Counted from the first letter of the stretch, positions 8,029 through 17,563 are shown. The stretch: 64,000 nt of DNA from Ruegeria sp. ANG-R (GCF_000813985.1 NZ_JWLJ01000003.1:124001-188000), one strand, 5' to 3'. Notes: a model not told the origin generated them from the sequence alone. A program made the numbers and translations.

Positions 8029-9239
8029 CCGGTGGCGCGCTCTTGTTCCGTACCCAGCAGCGCGTCGATGCGATGGGTGACATAGTTCAAACCGTCCAGC
8101 AATCCGGCGCGAATGGCCTGCGATGGTAACGGCTGATGTGGCAGATTACGGATGGCGTGGATCATCGCATCTGCTGTCAGCCCGTCGCGGTTTTCATCCA
8201 GCATTCGCACCAGACCCAGATCTTCGGCGCGGGACGCGCGAATCCACTGCTCCAGTCTGGGTGTCGTACGCGGGACAATAACGGCGCGCTTGTCAAAGGA
8301 CAGAACCTCGCAAAAGGTGTTATAGCCCCCCATGCAGACAACACCGGCGGCTCCGGCGAACAGCGTTTCGATCTGGGATTCAAAACCAACGGCTGTAACC
8401 CGGCCATCAAGTGCGGCAACGCGGGTTTCGAAATCATCGCGCAGTTCACCTGACAGGAAAGGTCCGTAGACCAGTACGGCACGGGGCGACAGGTCCGGGT
8501 CTTTCTCGTAGGCAGACAAGACCAGATTGACCATTGCTTTGCCGTCCCCACCTCCGCCGGGGGTGATCAGGATATAGGGTTGTTCGGGGGGGGCGCCGAC
8601 GGGACCCAGATCGCGCCGCAGATACCCCGTCCAGTGAATGCGCTGTTGCGTTGCGGGGCTGAGCGGAAGACCCTGCGTCGGGTCGTAGATCGAGCGTAAC
8701 CCGTACACCCAGATCTCGTCATAGAACCGCTCGGTCGCCGCGATCGCCTCTTTGCGGCCCCATTCGGCGGCCAGAACCTCTGGTTCATCCAGTACATCAC
8801 GCAGACCCAGAACCAGCTTGGTGGAGCCCGAGTTTTCGAGATACTCAAGCGTCGGCAACAGCTCCCCGCGAAAACCGGTGGGTTCTTTGTCGACGATCAG
8901 AACATCTGGGTCGAATTGCTCGACCGACGTCTGGATCAGGCTCGCGCGCAGCTCGGTCACATCGTCGATGCCCATACCGATGGTCTGTGAGGCGTAAGAG
9001 CCATCGGCACGCTTTGTGACGCCGGGAAGCCGCACGTGATCAACGCGGCGCGGAAAGGTAAACCGCCCGGCAACGGGCGAGCCGGTCAGGATTAGTGCCG
9101 AGGCCCGCTGATCAGCCTGAGTGATCGCCGCAGCCAAAGCCCGCGACCGACGCAGATGGCCCAGACCGAACGTGTCGTGACTGTAGAGCAGGATGCGCGG
9201 GGCGCGGCCGTGATTTTCGTTTTTGATACCTAGGCTCAT
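8025..9239 (-). CDS. MurG-like glycosyltransferase, first gene of the glycan operon
   Basis: A 404-residue GT28-type GT-B protein. The acceptor-side motif DTFGLGHLRRSRALA is near residue 24; the donor-side glycine-rich segment ILITPGGGGDGKA and VVCMGGYNTFCEVLSFDKRA lie in the C-terminal half. It has no signal peptide. It heads the seven-gene minus-strand operon that ends with the methyltransferase at 2740, and its promoter should lie in the 9240-9586 gap, divergent from the MscS gene. It is a remote homologue of the gene at 3985-5127. Confidence 0.82.
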   Translation of the reverse strand: MSLGIKNENHGRAPRILLYSHDTFGLGHLRRSRALAAAITQADQRASALILTGSPVAGRFTFPRRVDHVRLPGVTKRADGSYASQTIGMGIDDVTELRASLIQTSVEQFDPDVLIVDKEPTGFRGELLPTLEYLENSGSTKLVLGLRDVLDEPEVLAAEWGRKEAIAATERFYDEIWVYGLRSIYDPTQGLPLSPATQQRIHWTGYLRRDLGPVGAPPEQPYILITPGGGGDGKAMVNLVLSAYEKDPDLSPRAVLVYGPFLSGELRDDFETRVAALDGRVTAVGFESQIETLFAGAAGVVCMGGYNTFCEVLSFDKRAVIVPRTTPRLEQWIRASRAEDLGLVRMLDENRDGLTADAMIHAIRNLPHQPLPSQAIRAGLLDGLNYVTHRIDALLGTEQERATG

Positions 9240-9586
9240 GCCTTTGCCTGTTTCGATTCCGGTGCAGCTCCGCGCGTCTGCATCTGATTATCGTATTTCT
9301 TCCACACCTGCTTGCCCAAGGCGCAAAATTTGCCGTCCAAATGCGCTAAACATTGCGAATTGGCAACAGCATATTACTCTGCCGGCCGTCGATGCGCCTT
9401 GCTATATACAGAGCGAAGGTCCGTGATTGATCAGACAACCCGTACATTTTTCGCCTCAGCTGGTCATATTCAATTTTTGTTGACTTGAAAACACTTTATC
9501 CGGCCATTGCGCCGGGAACACGCGCTCTCACGATGTTGATAACGGGTGTGCGGAAGATTTGAACAGCCCCCGGAGGTTCTGTAGTC
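9240..9586. promoter_or_regulatory. Divergent intergenic region between the glycan operon and mscS
   Basis: 347 nt without a convincing gene. It is more AT-rich than its surroundings, especially 9340-9500, and must hold promoters for both directions. A TTGACT -35-like hexamer is at 9480-9485 on the plus strand, but I find no well-spaced -10 partner. No riboswitch or strong hairpin was recognised. Confidence 0.4.
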
Positions 9587-12013
9587 TTGGCCGCAATTGC
9601 GAATTGGGTGCGATACACGATGAAAACGAATGTTCTGGCCGGGTTGGTACTGACAATTTGGGTGGCGATGCTGGCTTGTGCCACCGGGGCGGCAGCGCAA
9701 ACCTCTCTTATTCCGGGATACCCTTCGGGATCAGCCGACAATGCCGGTACGACCTCGTCAAACACAGACGGCGATCTGGCAGCGGCCATTCGCTCAGCCA
9801 CCGAAGCAGGTGCAAGCGTAATCGTCATAGACAGCGCCGGTCAGGTGGTGTCGACGGCCGATAATGCCGACGGTTCAACGACCGGGGCCGACGGTTCTGA
9901 TCCGATGGGGGACGGATCTCAACTGATGAAGGCGCAGGAACGGTTCTCGGCGTTTATGGAGTCCGTCCGTTCGCGGTTGGAAGCTCTGCCATATTCGGTG
10001 TTTGAGGTGCAGTATATCCTCAGGCAGACCAGTCCCGACGGGCGGATTCAGACCTATGTCGAAGTGCTGGCCTGGAACATCCTGTTTCTGTTGTTGGGGC
10101 GCTGGTTGTCGACCGAGATTTACGGCAAGCGTTTTGCGAAACGCTGGGTAGTGGCCCGTATCAAGGAAAACCCTGTGGGCTATCGTGAAAAGATGCCCTT
10201 CCTTGTTTACCGTTTCCTGATGGGAATCGGCGGTACGATCTTTGCCATGGTTCTTGCCCTGATCGTCGGTTATCTGTTTTTTGGCGAAGCAGAAGACATA
10301 TCGATCCAGTTTACCGTCACGGCGATCTTTAGCGCATATTTCCTGTCCCGCACGGTTTCGGATCTGTGGCGGATGGTTTTGTCGCCTTACCTCAGTCAGT
10401 ATCGCCTGCCGCCGTTTTCGGATCGTGACGCCAAGCGCCTGTATATCTGGGCCTCGGCCCTTGCGACATATGATATCTCGGTCGTTATGTTCTCGACCTG
10501 GGTGGCTGATTTTGGGCTGAACTATAACGTTTATGCCATGGTCTACGGCAGCCTGACACTGGTTGGCGCGCTGGGCAATGTGCTGATGATCCTGTTCAAT
10601 GCACGTGCGATTTCCAACGCCATTCGTGGTGGGCGCGTGCCGGATCAGGTGTCGTGGATTTTGCGTTTTGTCTCGTTCGCATGGGCACCGATTCTGGTGG
10701 TTTACATGGTGTTCAGCTGGTTCAAACTGGCTGTCGATCTGGTGCTTGAGGTTCAGGATTCGATCCCGATCGTCGCCAGCAGCTACGCGATCTTTATGTC
10801 GGTCGTCGTGGCCTATGGCGCGATGAACTACCTGCTTGAGCGGTATTTTGATCGCAATCGCAAGATGGAAGCACTGAATGCCGACGGCGCAGAGCCAGAG
10901 GCGATCGAAGAAGAACTGGCCGCAGAAACACCACAGGCTGAAAAGCGCAAACACGCGATCCTGACCTTCGAAGACCTTGCCCGCCGCGTGGCAGGCATTC
11001 TGGCTTTTGTCGTGGGGCTTTATGCACTGGTCGTGATCTGGAACCCCCAGGCAAACTGGAGCGACGATTTGCCGGTCGAGCGGGCGCTGGATGTGATGGT
11101 GATCCTGTTCATCGGGTATATCCTGTTTCACTTCTTTCGCGTGTGGATCGACAGCAAGATCGCTGAAGAGGTCGATGACGGCGGTGGAGAGGCGGAACTG
11201 GGCGATGAAGGCGGGGAGGGCGGCCAGAGCCGTCTGGCAACCTTGCTCCCCCTGTTTCGCGGCGCCATTCTGGCCGTGGTTGTCGTCACCATCGCGCTGA
11301 TTGTGCTGATGGAACTGGGGATCAATGTCAGCCCGCTGTTCGCTGGTGCCGGTGTTGTTGGTCTGGCCGTAGGGTTTGGGTCGCAAACACTGGTGCGGGA
11401 CATCTTTTCTGGTGCGTTCTTCCTGATGGATGATGCCTTCCGCAAGGGTGAATATATCGACATCGGCGATGTGAAGGGGACCGTCGAAAAGATATCGGTC
11501 CGGTCCTTCCAGTTGCGCCACCACCTTGGGGCGCTGAACACCATTCCCTTTGGTGAGATCAAAGTACTGACCAACTACTCGCGCGATTGGGTGATCATGA
11601 AGCTTCCGCTGCGGGTGACCTATGACACTGATGTCGAAAAGGTACGCAAACTGATCAAGAAGCTGGGTCAGGAACTGCTGAGCGATCCGGTGATCGGTGA
11701 GAACTTCATTCAGCCGCTGAAATCGCAGGGCGTGATCGAGATGCAGGACTCGGCGATGATTATCCGGGTCAAGTTCATGACCAAGCCGGGCGATCAGTGG
11801 CTGGTGCGCAAGAAAGTCTATCAGGATATCCGCGAGTTGTTCGCACGAGAAGGCATCCGGTTTGCCCACCGTGAGGTCACTGTGCGGCTGGCTGACGGCA
11901 AGGAAGCGGACGACCTGACGCCGAAACAGCGCGAGGCGGTGACGGGTGCCGTTCAGGCCGCGATTGATGAAGACTATCTGGACGATATCGGCCCCGGCGG
12001 CGATGATCGCTAG
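9587..12013 (+). CDS. Large mechanosensitive ion channel of the MscS family
   Basis: An inner-membrane channel that opens under membrane tension to release solutes. The signal peptide ends near ATGAAAQ; a low-complexity periplasmic segment and about ten hydrophobic segments follow. The MscS core comprises the pore helix GAGVVGLAVGFGSQTLV (near residue 590), DIFSGAFFLMDDAF, and the beta-domain GEYIDIGDVKGTVEKISVR with NTIPFGEI. At 808 residues it is far larger than E. coli MscS (286), closer to the YbdG/MscM-like multi-helix forms. The TTG at 9587 has GGAGG 10 nt upstream; an ATG at 9620 (MKTNVLAG) would give a shorter signal peptide but has no clear ribosome site. An acidic Gly/Glu-rich loop precedes the core. 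Confidence 0.9.
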   Translation: MAAIANWVRYTMKTNVLAGLVLTIWVAMLACATGAAAQTSLIPGYPSGSADNAGTTSSNTDGDLAAAIRSATEAGASVIVIDSAGQVVSTADNADGSTTGADGSDPMGDGSQLMKAQERFSAFMESVRSRLEALPYSVFEVQYILRQTSPDGRIQTYVEVLAWNILFLLLGRWLSTEIYGKRFAKRWVVARIKENPVGYREKMPFLVYRFLMGIGGTIFAMVLALIVGYLFFGEAEDISIQFTVTAIFSAYFLSRTVSDLWRMVLSPYLSQYRLPPFSDRDAKRLYIWASALATYDISVVMFSTWVADFGLNYNVYAMVYGSLTLVGALGNVLMILFNARAISNAIRGGRVPDQVSWILRFVSFAWAPILVVYMVFSWFKLAVDLVLEVQDSIPIVASSYAIFMSVVVAYGAMNYLLERYFDRNRKMEALNADGAEPEAIEEELAAETPQAEKRKHAILTFEDLARRVAGILAFVVGLYALVVIWNPQANWSDDLPVERALDVMVILFIGYILFHFFRVWIDSKIAEEVDDGGGEAELGDEGGEGGQSRLATLLPLFRGAILAVVVVTIALIVLMELGINVSPLFAGAGVVGLAVGFGSQTLVRDIFSGAFFLMDDAFRKGEYIDIGDVKGTVEKISVRSFQLRHHLGALNTIPFGEIKVLTNYSRDWVIMKLPLRVTYDTDVEKVRKLIKKLGQELLSDPVIGENFIQPLKSQGVIEMQDSAMIIRVKFMTKPGDQWLVRKKVYQDIRELFAREGIRFAHREVTVRLADGKEADDLTPKQREAVTGAVQAAIDEDYLDDIGPGGDDR

Positions 12014-12037
12014 AATGGCTCCCGCCCCTTTGACACA

Positions 12038-12094
12038 CGTCTCTGACGAGACGCGCGCCAAAGCGTTGGGCCGCGCCGCGCGTACCGCGCGGCG
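12038..12094. terminator. Paired hairpins between convergent mscS and the CoA-transferase gene
   Basis: CGTCTC (12038-12043) pairs with GAGACG (12048-12053) across a 4-nt loop. A second, very GC-rich stem pairs 12074-12082 with 12086-12094 across TAC. They lie between two convergent genes and probably end both transcripts. No U-tract is visible. Confidence 0.45.
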
Positions 12095-12100
12095 GTTGGT

Positions 12101-13459
12101 CTAGGTGGCGAGTGAAGGCCAGACTGGACTGGACGTTCCCAGTTGCGAGGCGGGTAAGGGCCAGCGCATCGTGGCGGTCCCGACGGTCAGAGCTGGTTTC
12201 AGGCGATGGCCGGAACCCCAGCCGGTAGGTTCGGACGTATCGGAGTAGTCGGTCGCGGTTGCACCTGTGATGTCACCTCCGGTGGCATCACCTTTCGCAA
12301 GAGTTGCAAGCAATTCAGCGGTACGCGCCAGCGAGAGGCGGGCGTCCATCACGGCCTGCCCGGATGCGGCCCCGGCCAGCGCCGACAGCACGGAGGCCGC
12401 CATTAGATACCCGGTGGCGTGATCGAGCGCCTGCACTGGCAGCGGAGTAGGTTTGTCGGCGCCCGCCCATTCCATACCTCTGTGGGCGATCCCGGTGCTC
12501 ATCTGTACCAAGCTGTCGAAACCGCGGCGCATCGACCATGGTCCTTGCCAGCCATAAGCGTCAAGCGTGACCTCGACCCTGTTCGGCGCGAGCTTGTCGC
12601 GTGTGGCTTTGTCCAGGCCGAGTGCATCCAGAACACCGGGGCGATATCCGTGCACAAGTACATCCGCATGTGCCAGAAGCTCTTTGAACGTTGCTATTCC
12701 ACCGGGAGATTTCAGGTTCAGATAGGCGCAGTGCTTGCCCAGCGAAATGTCCGGAATAACGCCGGGCTCATCCCAGCCGGGTGGATCTATGCGCAGCACT
12801 TCAGCCCCGAAACCAGCGAGTGTTCGCGTTGAGACAGGTCCGGCCAGAATGCGGGTCAGGTCCAGCACGCGCAATCCCGCGAGGGGTCGCGCGGCAGTTG
12901 CCTGATGCCGGTCACGCAGCCGGATGTTGCGTGGTCCCTGCCACCCGATCAGCGGCTCGCGTGCCACCATGCGCCCTTGCGGATGATCCAGCCATTCGGA
13001 GCGGCTGCGCATCGCGGCTGCTACGCCACCCTCGGCAACAATCGCGGTCTCAAGTGCCGCGATGGTCCAACCCCGGATGGCGCGCGACACCTGTGCCCGG
13101 TCGGCTTTGACCTGCAGAACCTTCAGGGCCGCCGCTCGGTGATGGGGCAGGTTTGTGTGCAACCTGATCCAACCATCAGCGGCCAGATAGTCACCGGCAA
13201 TCGCATCCCAAAGGCCCGGCATTTCCCATCCCTCGGGCTTGAATGAAAAGCCATACCACAGCGAGGCCAGCCGGTGATCCACGGAAATCTCAGGGGGTTT
13301 CGGAGACAGATTCAGCGCAGCGGTAAGGCGGGACAGCTCTTGCCCGACCGCCGCGAAGCTGGCGGTCGCCAGTTCCGAGACTGCATACGCGCTGGGCCGG
13401 GCGCCCGCCCCACAGACCCGATATGCGTCAGCTGAGGGGAGGGCGGACAGCAAGCTCAT
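12101..13459 (-). CDS. CoA-transferase of the CaiB/BaiF (class III) family
   Basis: A 452-residue protein whose second half carries the class III CoA-transferase core: LAGLRVLDLTRILAGPVSTR, GAEVLRIDPPG, KHCAYLNLKSPGG and ADVLVHGYRPGVLDALGLD. The family moves CoA between carboxylic acids. The N-terminal 190 residues are another family-like region, so it may be a two-lobed form. Its ATG overlaps the stop of the upstream ABC permease by 4 nt, making it the last gene of the transporter operon. It may activate the imported substrate as a CoA thioester; that link is inference from context. Confidence 0.83.
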   Translation of the reverse strand: MSLLSALPSADAYRVCGAGARPSAYAVSELATASFAAVGQELSRLTAALNLSPKPPEISVDHRLASLWYGFSFKPEGWEMPGLWDAIAGDYLAADGWIRLHTNLPHHRAAALKVLQVKADRAQVSRAIRGWTIAALETAIVAEGGVAAAMRSRSEWLDHPQGRMVAREPLIGWQGPRNIRLRDRHQATAARPLAGLRVLDLTRILAGPVSTRTLAGFGAEVLRIDPPGWDEPGVIPDISLGKHCAYLNLKSPGGIATFKELLAHADVLVHGYRPGVLDALGLDKATRDKLAPNRVEVTLDAYGWQGPWSMRRGFDSLVQMSTGIAHRGMEWAGADKPTPLPVQALDHATGYLMAASVLSALAGAASGQAVMDARLSLARTAELLATLAKGDATGGDITGATATDYSDTSEPTGWGSGHRLKPALTVGTATMRWPLPASQLGTSSPVWPSLAT

Positions 13460-14610
13460 TGCTGATAGGGGTCAAGACTGTCGCGCAGCCCGTCGCCGAG
13501 GAAGTTAAAGGCCAGCACAACGATGATGATCGGCAGCATCGGGATTGCCGTCCACGGGTAGATTTCGATTGATGCAAGGTTCTGTGCATCGTTCAGCATC
13601 ACGCCCCAACTGACCGCCGGAGCCCGCAGGCCAAGGCCGAGGAAGCTGAGAGCTGTCTCACCAAGGATCATCGCAGGGATCGACAGCGTGGCCGAGGCGA
13701 TCAGATGCGATGTGAAGTTCGGCAGCAGGTGCTTGCGGATCACGCGGCCCGAGCTTGCACCCATCATTTCGGCGGCGCGAACGTATTCCTCTTCCCGAAG
13801 AGACAGGAATTTTGCCCGCACGGAGCGGGCGAGGCCGGGCCAGTCCAGTATGCCGAGGATGATCGATATGATGAAGAACACCGCGACCGGGCTCCAGTTC
13901 GAGGGAACTGCGGCAGACAGCGCCAGCCATAGGGGCAACTCCGGTAACGAGCGCAGGATTTCGATCACGCGATTGATCACCCAGTCGATCCTGCCGCCGA
14001 AGTAACCTGCCATTGATCCAAACAGGATGCCCAGAACGAACGACACCGAAATGCCAATCAGGCCAACGGTCAGCGACAGTTGCGCGCCATACAATATGCG
14101 ACTGAACACATCGCGGCCCAGACGATCTGATCCCCATAGGAACAATGTGGCGCCTTCGGGCGGGCAGAACAGATGGGTGTCGGATTTGATCAGGCCGGCC
14201 AGCTTATACTCCGACCCTTTGCAAAAGAACCGGATCGGGCGCGGGTCTTCCGTGTCGGGTACGAATTTCCACTGGAAGGTCTCCAGGTCCGCTTCTGCTA
14301 CGATCGGATAGACATAGGGGCCGATAAACTTACCCTCGTGGAACCAGTTGACGGACTGGGGCGGGGCATAAAGGTGCTCTCCGTTCCGGTCATTGGGGCC
14401 GTAGGGGGCGATAAAGCCGGCAAAGGGCAGCATTAGATAGCACAGCAGCAGGAACAGGCCGGATATCAGACCCAGCTTATGTGTTCTGAACTTCCGCCAG
14501 ACCAATACCCAATTCGGAGCGTCGAGGTCTGCACGCTCAAGCTGCTGGATCGAAGCTTGCGGGTCGAATGGGGCTTCGTCGACATAACGACCGTCAGGGA
14601 GTTTGCTCAT
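13456..14610 (-). CDS. ABC transporter permease, DppC/OppC (YejE-like) subunit
   Basis: A 384-residue inner-membrane permease. After a short cytoplasmic N-terminus there is one helix (LGLISGLFLLLCYLMLPFAG) and a large periplasmic insert of about 110 residues with several Cys, followed by the core of five helices. The EAA-loop motif is at EEYVRAAEMMGASSGRVI and the family signature at LGETALSFLGLGL. It overlaps the partner permease by 4 nt and the CoA-transferase by 4 nt. The extra periplasmic insert is typical of the YejE-like branch rather than classical DppC. Confidence 0.9.
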   Translation of the reverse strand: MSKLPDGRYVDEAPFDPQASIQQLERADLDAPNWVLVWRKFRTHKLGLISGLFLLLCYLMLPFAGFIAPYGPNDRNGEHLYAPPQSVNWFHEGKFIGPYVYPIVAEADLETFQWKFVPDTEDPRPIRFFCKGSEYKLAGLIKSDTHLFCPPEGATLFLWGSDRLGRDVFSRILYGAQLSLTVGLIGISVSFVLGILFGSMAGYFGGRIDWVINRVIEILRSLPELPLWLALSAAVPSNWSPVAVFFIISIILGILDWPGLARSVRAKFLSLREEEYVRAAEMMGASSGRVIRKHLLPNFTSHLIASATLSIPAMILGETALSFLGLGLRAPAVSWGVMLNDAQNLASIEIYPWTAIPMLPIIIVVLAFNFLGDGLRDSLDPYQQ

Positions 14611-15635
14611 GCTTCCCGCCCCTCATAACGAATGCGCGGGTCAAGCATGACCAGCAGGATATCGGAAATCATGGTGCCAATCAGGGTCAGCAAAGCCACG
14701 AACATCAAAATGAAAGCCGAGAGGAACTGATCCTGCGTTTTCAAAGCGGTCAGCAGCGTCGGGCCGATAGTTTGCAGACCTAGAACGACCGAGACCAGAA
14801 CCGAGCCCGATACCATCGACGGCAGCAGGTTGCCGATATCGGCTACAAACGGATTGAAGGCCACACGCAGCGGGTATTTCGTCAGCATTCGCGACGGCGC
14901 CATGCCTTTGGCAATGGCGGTTTCCACATAGGGCTTGCCCAGTTCATCCAACATGTTGGCGCGCAAGCGCTGCATCATGGCCGACGCCCCCGAGGTGCCG
15001 ATCACGAAGGTCGGCACGATCAGGTGGACGAGAATGGATTTCAGCTTTTCCCAACTCATCGGTTGCCCCTCGAACGAGGGGTCCATCAGGCCGCCGATGG
15101 GCAGATTGAAATAGCGATGACCGTAGTAGAACAGGATCAGCGCCAGCAGGAAGTTTGGCGTGGCCAGTCCCAGATAGCCGACGAAGGCCGAAGTATAATC
15201 GATCCATGTTCTCGATTTGGCCGCGGCCATAACACCCAGCGGTAACGCCACCGCATAGACAAACAGGATAGCCGCCAGATTAACGACGACTGTCAGCCAT
15301 AGAGTATCACCGACGATTTCCGAGACAGGGCGGTCAAATTCGAAGGACCAGCCGTAATTGCCCTGCAACAGCCCCTCAAACCCGTGCGGCCCCGACCAGA
15401 ATCCCATCCAGATCAGGTATTGTTCCGGCAGGGACCGATCCAAAGAATATTCTTTCCGCAGAAACTCGGCTTTGGCGACGCCTGCGGACTGACCCGAGGC
15501 CTGCAACTCGGCGATTTGGTTGCTCAGATAGTCGCCAGGGGGAAGGTTGATGATCACGAAGATCAGAACCGACACCACCAACAATGTCAGAAGCATCGTG
15601 AAAAAGCGATACACCGCATAGCGCAGCATGACCAT
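14607..15635 (-). CDS. ABC transporter permease, DppB/OppB subunit
   Basis: A 342-residue inner-membrane permease with an N-terminal helix (MLLTLLVVSVLIFVIINLPP), a periplasmic loop and five further helices. The EAA loop is at LGKPYVETAIAKGMAPSRML and the conserved end at LDPRIRYEGREA. An AGGAG lies 9 nt before the ATG. It pairs with the DppC-like gene to form the pore of the importer and overlaps it by 4 nt. It follows the binding-protein gene by 14 nt. Confidence 0.9.
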   Translation of the reverse strand: MVMLRYAVYRFFTMLLTLLVVSVLIFVIINLPPGDYLSNQIAELQASGQSAGVAKAEFLRKEYSLDRSLPEQYLIWMGFWSGPHGFEGLLQGNYGWSFEFDRPVSEIVGDTLWLTVVVNLAAILFVYAVALPLGVMAAAKSRTWIDYTSAFVGYLGLATPNFLLALILFYYGHRYFNLPIGGLMDPSFEGQPMSWEKLKSILVHLIVPTFVIGTSGASAMMQRLRANMLDELGKPYVETAIAKGMAPSRMLTKYPLRVAFNPFVADIGNLLPSMVSGSVLVSVVLGLQTIGPTLLTALKTQDQFLSAFILMFVALLTLIGTMISDILLVMLDPRIRYEGREA

Positions 15636-15649
15636 TTAGCTGCTCCTGA

Positions 15650-17563
15650 TCAGTCGGCGAAGAAGAACTCGTCGGGGCGGTGAATACCGAAATGTGCGCC
15701 GGGCTCCCAGGCCCACATGGCCTGCTCGGGCACGTTGCGCAGACGGTTCGATACGACGATTGGTTGCGGTGCCCCGTTCAGGATGCCGATGGCGAACAGT
15801 TGGTCGGCGTGAATTTTCAGCATCTCGGACCAGATTGCGTTGCGTTCATCGTCGGTTGTCGCGAGTTCCCAGTTATGCGCCAGCGTCATCAGATGTTCAG
15901 CCTCAGGCATGTCAGGTGCCTCACCCGACCCCCCGGCTGTCTGATAATACTGGCCCCATTTGGGCCAGGCCAGAAAGACCTGATCGGTAGGCGCCAGATA
16001 GGCGGGTGAGGTGTGCATTTGCGGGATACCGTCATCCCAGCCGAACCAGACCGAAGCCATCGTGTTGCCGGAAAACACCCGGTTGCGCAGGATGTCACGA
16101 TCCAGCGGCCGCATCACAAGGTCGACACCGATCTCGCGCCAGGTGTCCGTGACGATCTGCAGGGCGCTTTCCACCTCCTGCCGCTCGCCCGCGGTTTCGA
16201 TGACCAGTTCCATCGGGCGTCCGTCTGGCAACAGGCGAATGCCGTTTTTATCACGCTCGGTCAAACCCGCTTCGTCCAGCAACGCATTCGCCATTTCGAC
16301 ATCATACTCTGCCCATGCCTGCGCATTTGCTTCGTCATAGAAGGGCGATGCGGGCAGAACCGACATCGCTCCGGGATGGGCGAGCTTGAAATACAGCGCC
16401 TGGTTGATCGTTTTGCGGTCGATGGCAAGCGACAGCGCCCGGCGCACGCGCACGTCGCGCAGGACGTCGCGCCAGACATCGTCGTTAAAGTTCAGATTGG
16501 GGTAGATTGCGATCTGCGATGCAACACCGGTCTTCCACAGAAGCGTTTTGTATCCACCCTCAGCCTCGCCCTTTTTCAGGATCGAGGCGTCACGGAATGC
16601 CAACCCACGGCCTTGCAGGTCGCTTTCGCCAGCATTTGCCTTGGCTGCAACCAGACCCGGAGCGACGATTTCCATCTCGACCACGTCAATATAGGGCAGT
16701 TGAACGCCGTTTGAATCTACCCGATGGTAATAGGGGTTACGGACAAAATTGTGCCGGATCTTCTTGCCGGAACTTGCGTTGAGCCAGGGCTGCAGCGTGG
16801 GAAGTTCGTGATTGTCGTACTTGTAGAGGTTATCAAGTTTGTTGTGCAGGGCGGCCCAGCTCTTGACCCGCGCGTCCTCGACCAGAAAGGCCAGTTCTTC
16901 AGGGTCTGCAAACTTCTCGTGATATTGCTTAAGGAACTCGGACGGGCGGTAGATAAATGGTGGACGTGCCTGCGCCAGCGATTGCAGGAAATCCGGGTTG
17001 GGGTCGTCCCATTCGAACACAACCGTTTTTTCGTCGGGGAACGTCACGGTGGGCGGTTTGCCCTCTACCAGCAGAAAATCAGGCGGGCCCGAGGGGCTGA
17101 GCAATTCGTTGTTGGCCACGTCCTCCCACCAGTAGCGGAAATCTTCGGACGTGAACGGTGTGCCATCCGACCATTTGTGACCCGGGCGCAGGTTCAGAGT
17201 GAACTTGCGGTTGTTTTCATTCTCGTAGGAGTCCAGCAAATCGGGAACGATGTTGTATTCGTGGTCGAACCCCACAAGCCTCGCATAGCCATAGACCACC
17301 ATCTGCCGGATATCCTTGGACCGGGTGACCATCGTGCGCAACGTCCCGCCGGGGGTGCCGAATTCGCGCCCCTTCGCGGCCAGGTCGACGATCAGCGGGT
17401 CCTGAGGGATGCGTTCGGCAACCGGTGGCAGGTTGCCACTTTCAACCTCGGACTTCCAGAACGTGCTTTCCTGAAGATTGGTCGGAATTTCCGCCGCGGC
17501 GGGCAGCATTCCTGCGACGGCCAGCGAGGCAGCCAGAAACAAGTGATGAGTGGTCTTAAACAT
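15650..17563 (-). CDS. Periplasmic solute-binding protein of a peptide/opine-type ABC importer (family 5)
   Basis: A 637-residue extracellular binding protein. Signal peptide: residues 1-24 with cleavage after LPAAA. Family SBP_bac_5 hallmarks are LVGFDHEYNIVPDLLDSYE, the LRPGHKWSDGTPFTSEDFRYWWED segment read as two motifs, and VRRALSLAIDRKTINQAL. It is longer than DppA/OppA (about 535), as are YejA-like proteins. No lipobox is evident, so it should be soluble in the periplasm. It is encoded between the ATPase (8-nt overlap) and the permeases. The ligand cannot be deduced; oligopeptides or an amino-acid conjugate are plausible. Confidence 0.9.
   Translation of the reverse strand: MFKTTHHLFLAASLAVAGMLPAAAEIPTNLQESTFWKSEVESGNLPPVAERIPQDPLIVDLAAKGREFGTPGGTLRTMVTRSKDIRQMVVYGYARLVGFDHEYNIVPDLLDSYENENNRKFTLNLRPGHKWSDGTPFTSEDFRYWWEDVANNELLSPSGPPDFLLVEGKPPTVTFPDEKTVVFEWDDPNPDFLQSLAQARPPFIYRPSEFLKQYHEKFADPEELAFLVEDARVKSWAALHNKLDNLYKYDNHELPTLQPWLNASSGKKIRHNFVRNPYYHRVDSNGVQLPYIDVVEMEIVAPGLVAAKANAGESDLQGRGLAFRDASILKKGEAEGGYKTLLWKTGVASQIAIYPNLNFNDDVWRDVLRDVRVRRALSLAIDRKTINQALYFKLAHPGAMSVLPASPFYDEANAQAWAEYDVEMANALLDEAGLTERDKNGIRLLPDGRPMELVIETAGERQEVESALQIVTDTWREIGVDLVMRPLDRDILRNRVFSGNTMASVWFGWDDGIPQMHTSPAYLAPTDQVFLAWPKWGQYYQTAGGSGEAPDMPEAEHLMTLAHNWELATTDDERNAIWSEMLKIHADQLFAIGILNGAPQPIVVSNRLRNVPEQAMWAWEPGAHFGIHRPDEFFFAD

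Noticed and set aside
9480..9503. TTGACT as a sigma-70 promoter for the MscS gene
   Set aside because: No -10-like hexamer occurs at 16-18 nt spacing, so it is not reported as a promoter.
9875..12061. A 728-codon open frame antisense to the MscS gene
   Set aside because: It is the mirror of a real, motif-bearing gene; high GC third positions remove stops on the opposite strand. The translation is His/Gln/Arg-rich with no recognisable domain and no ribosome site.
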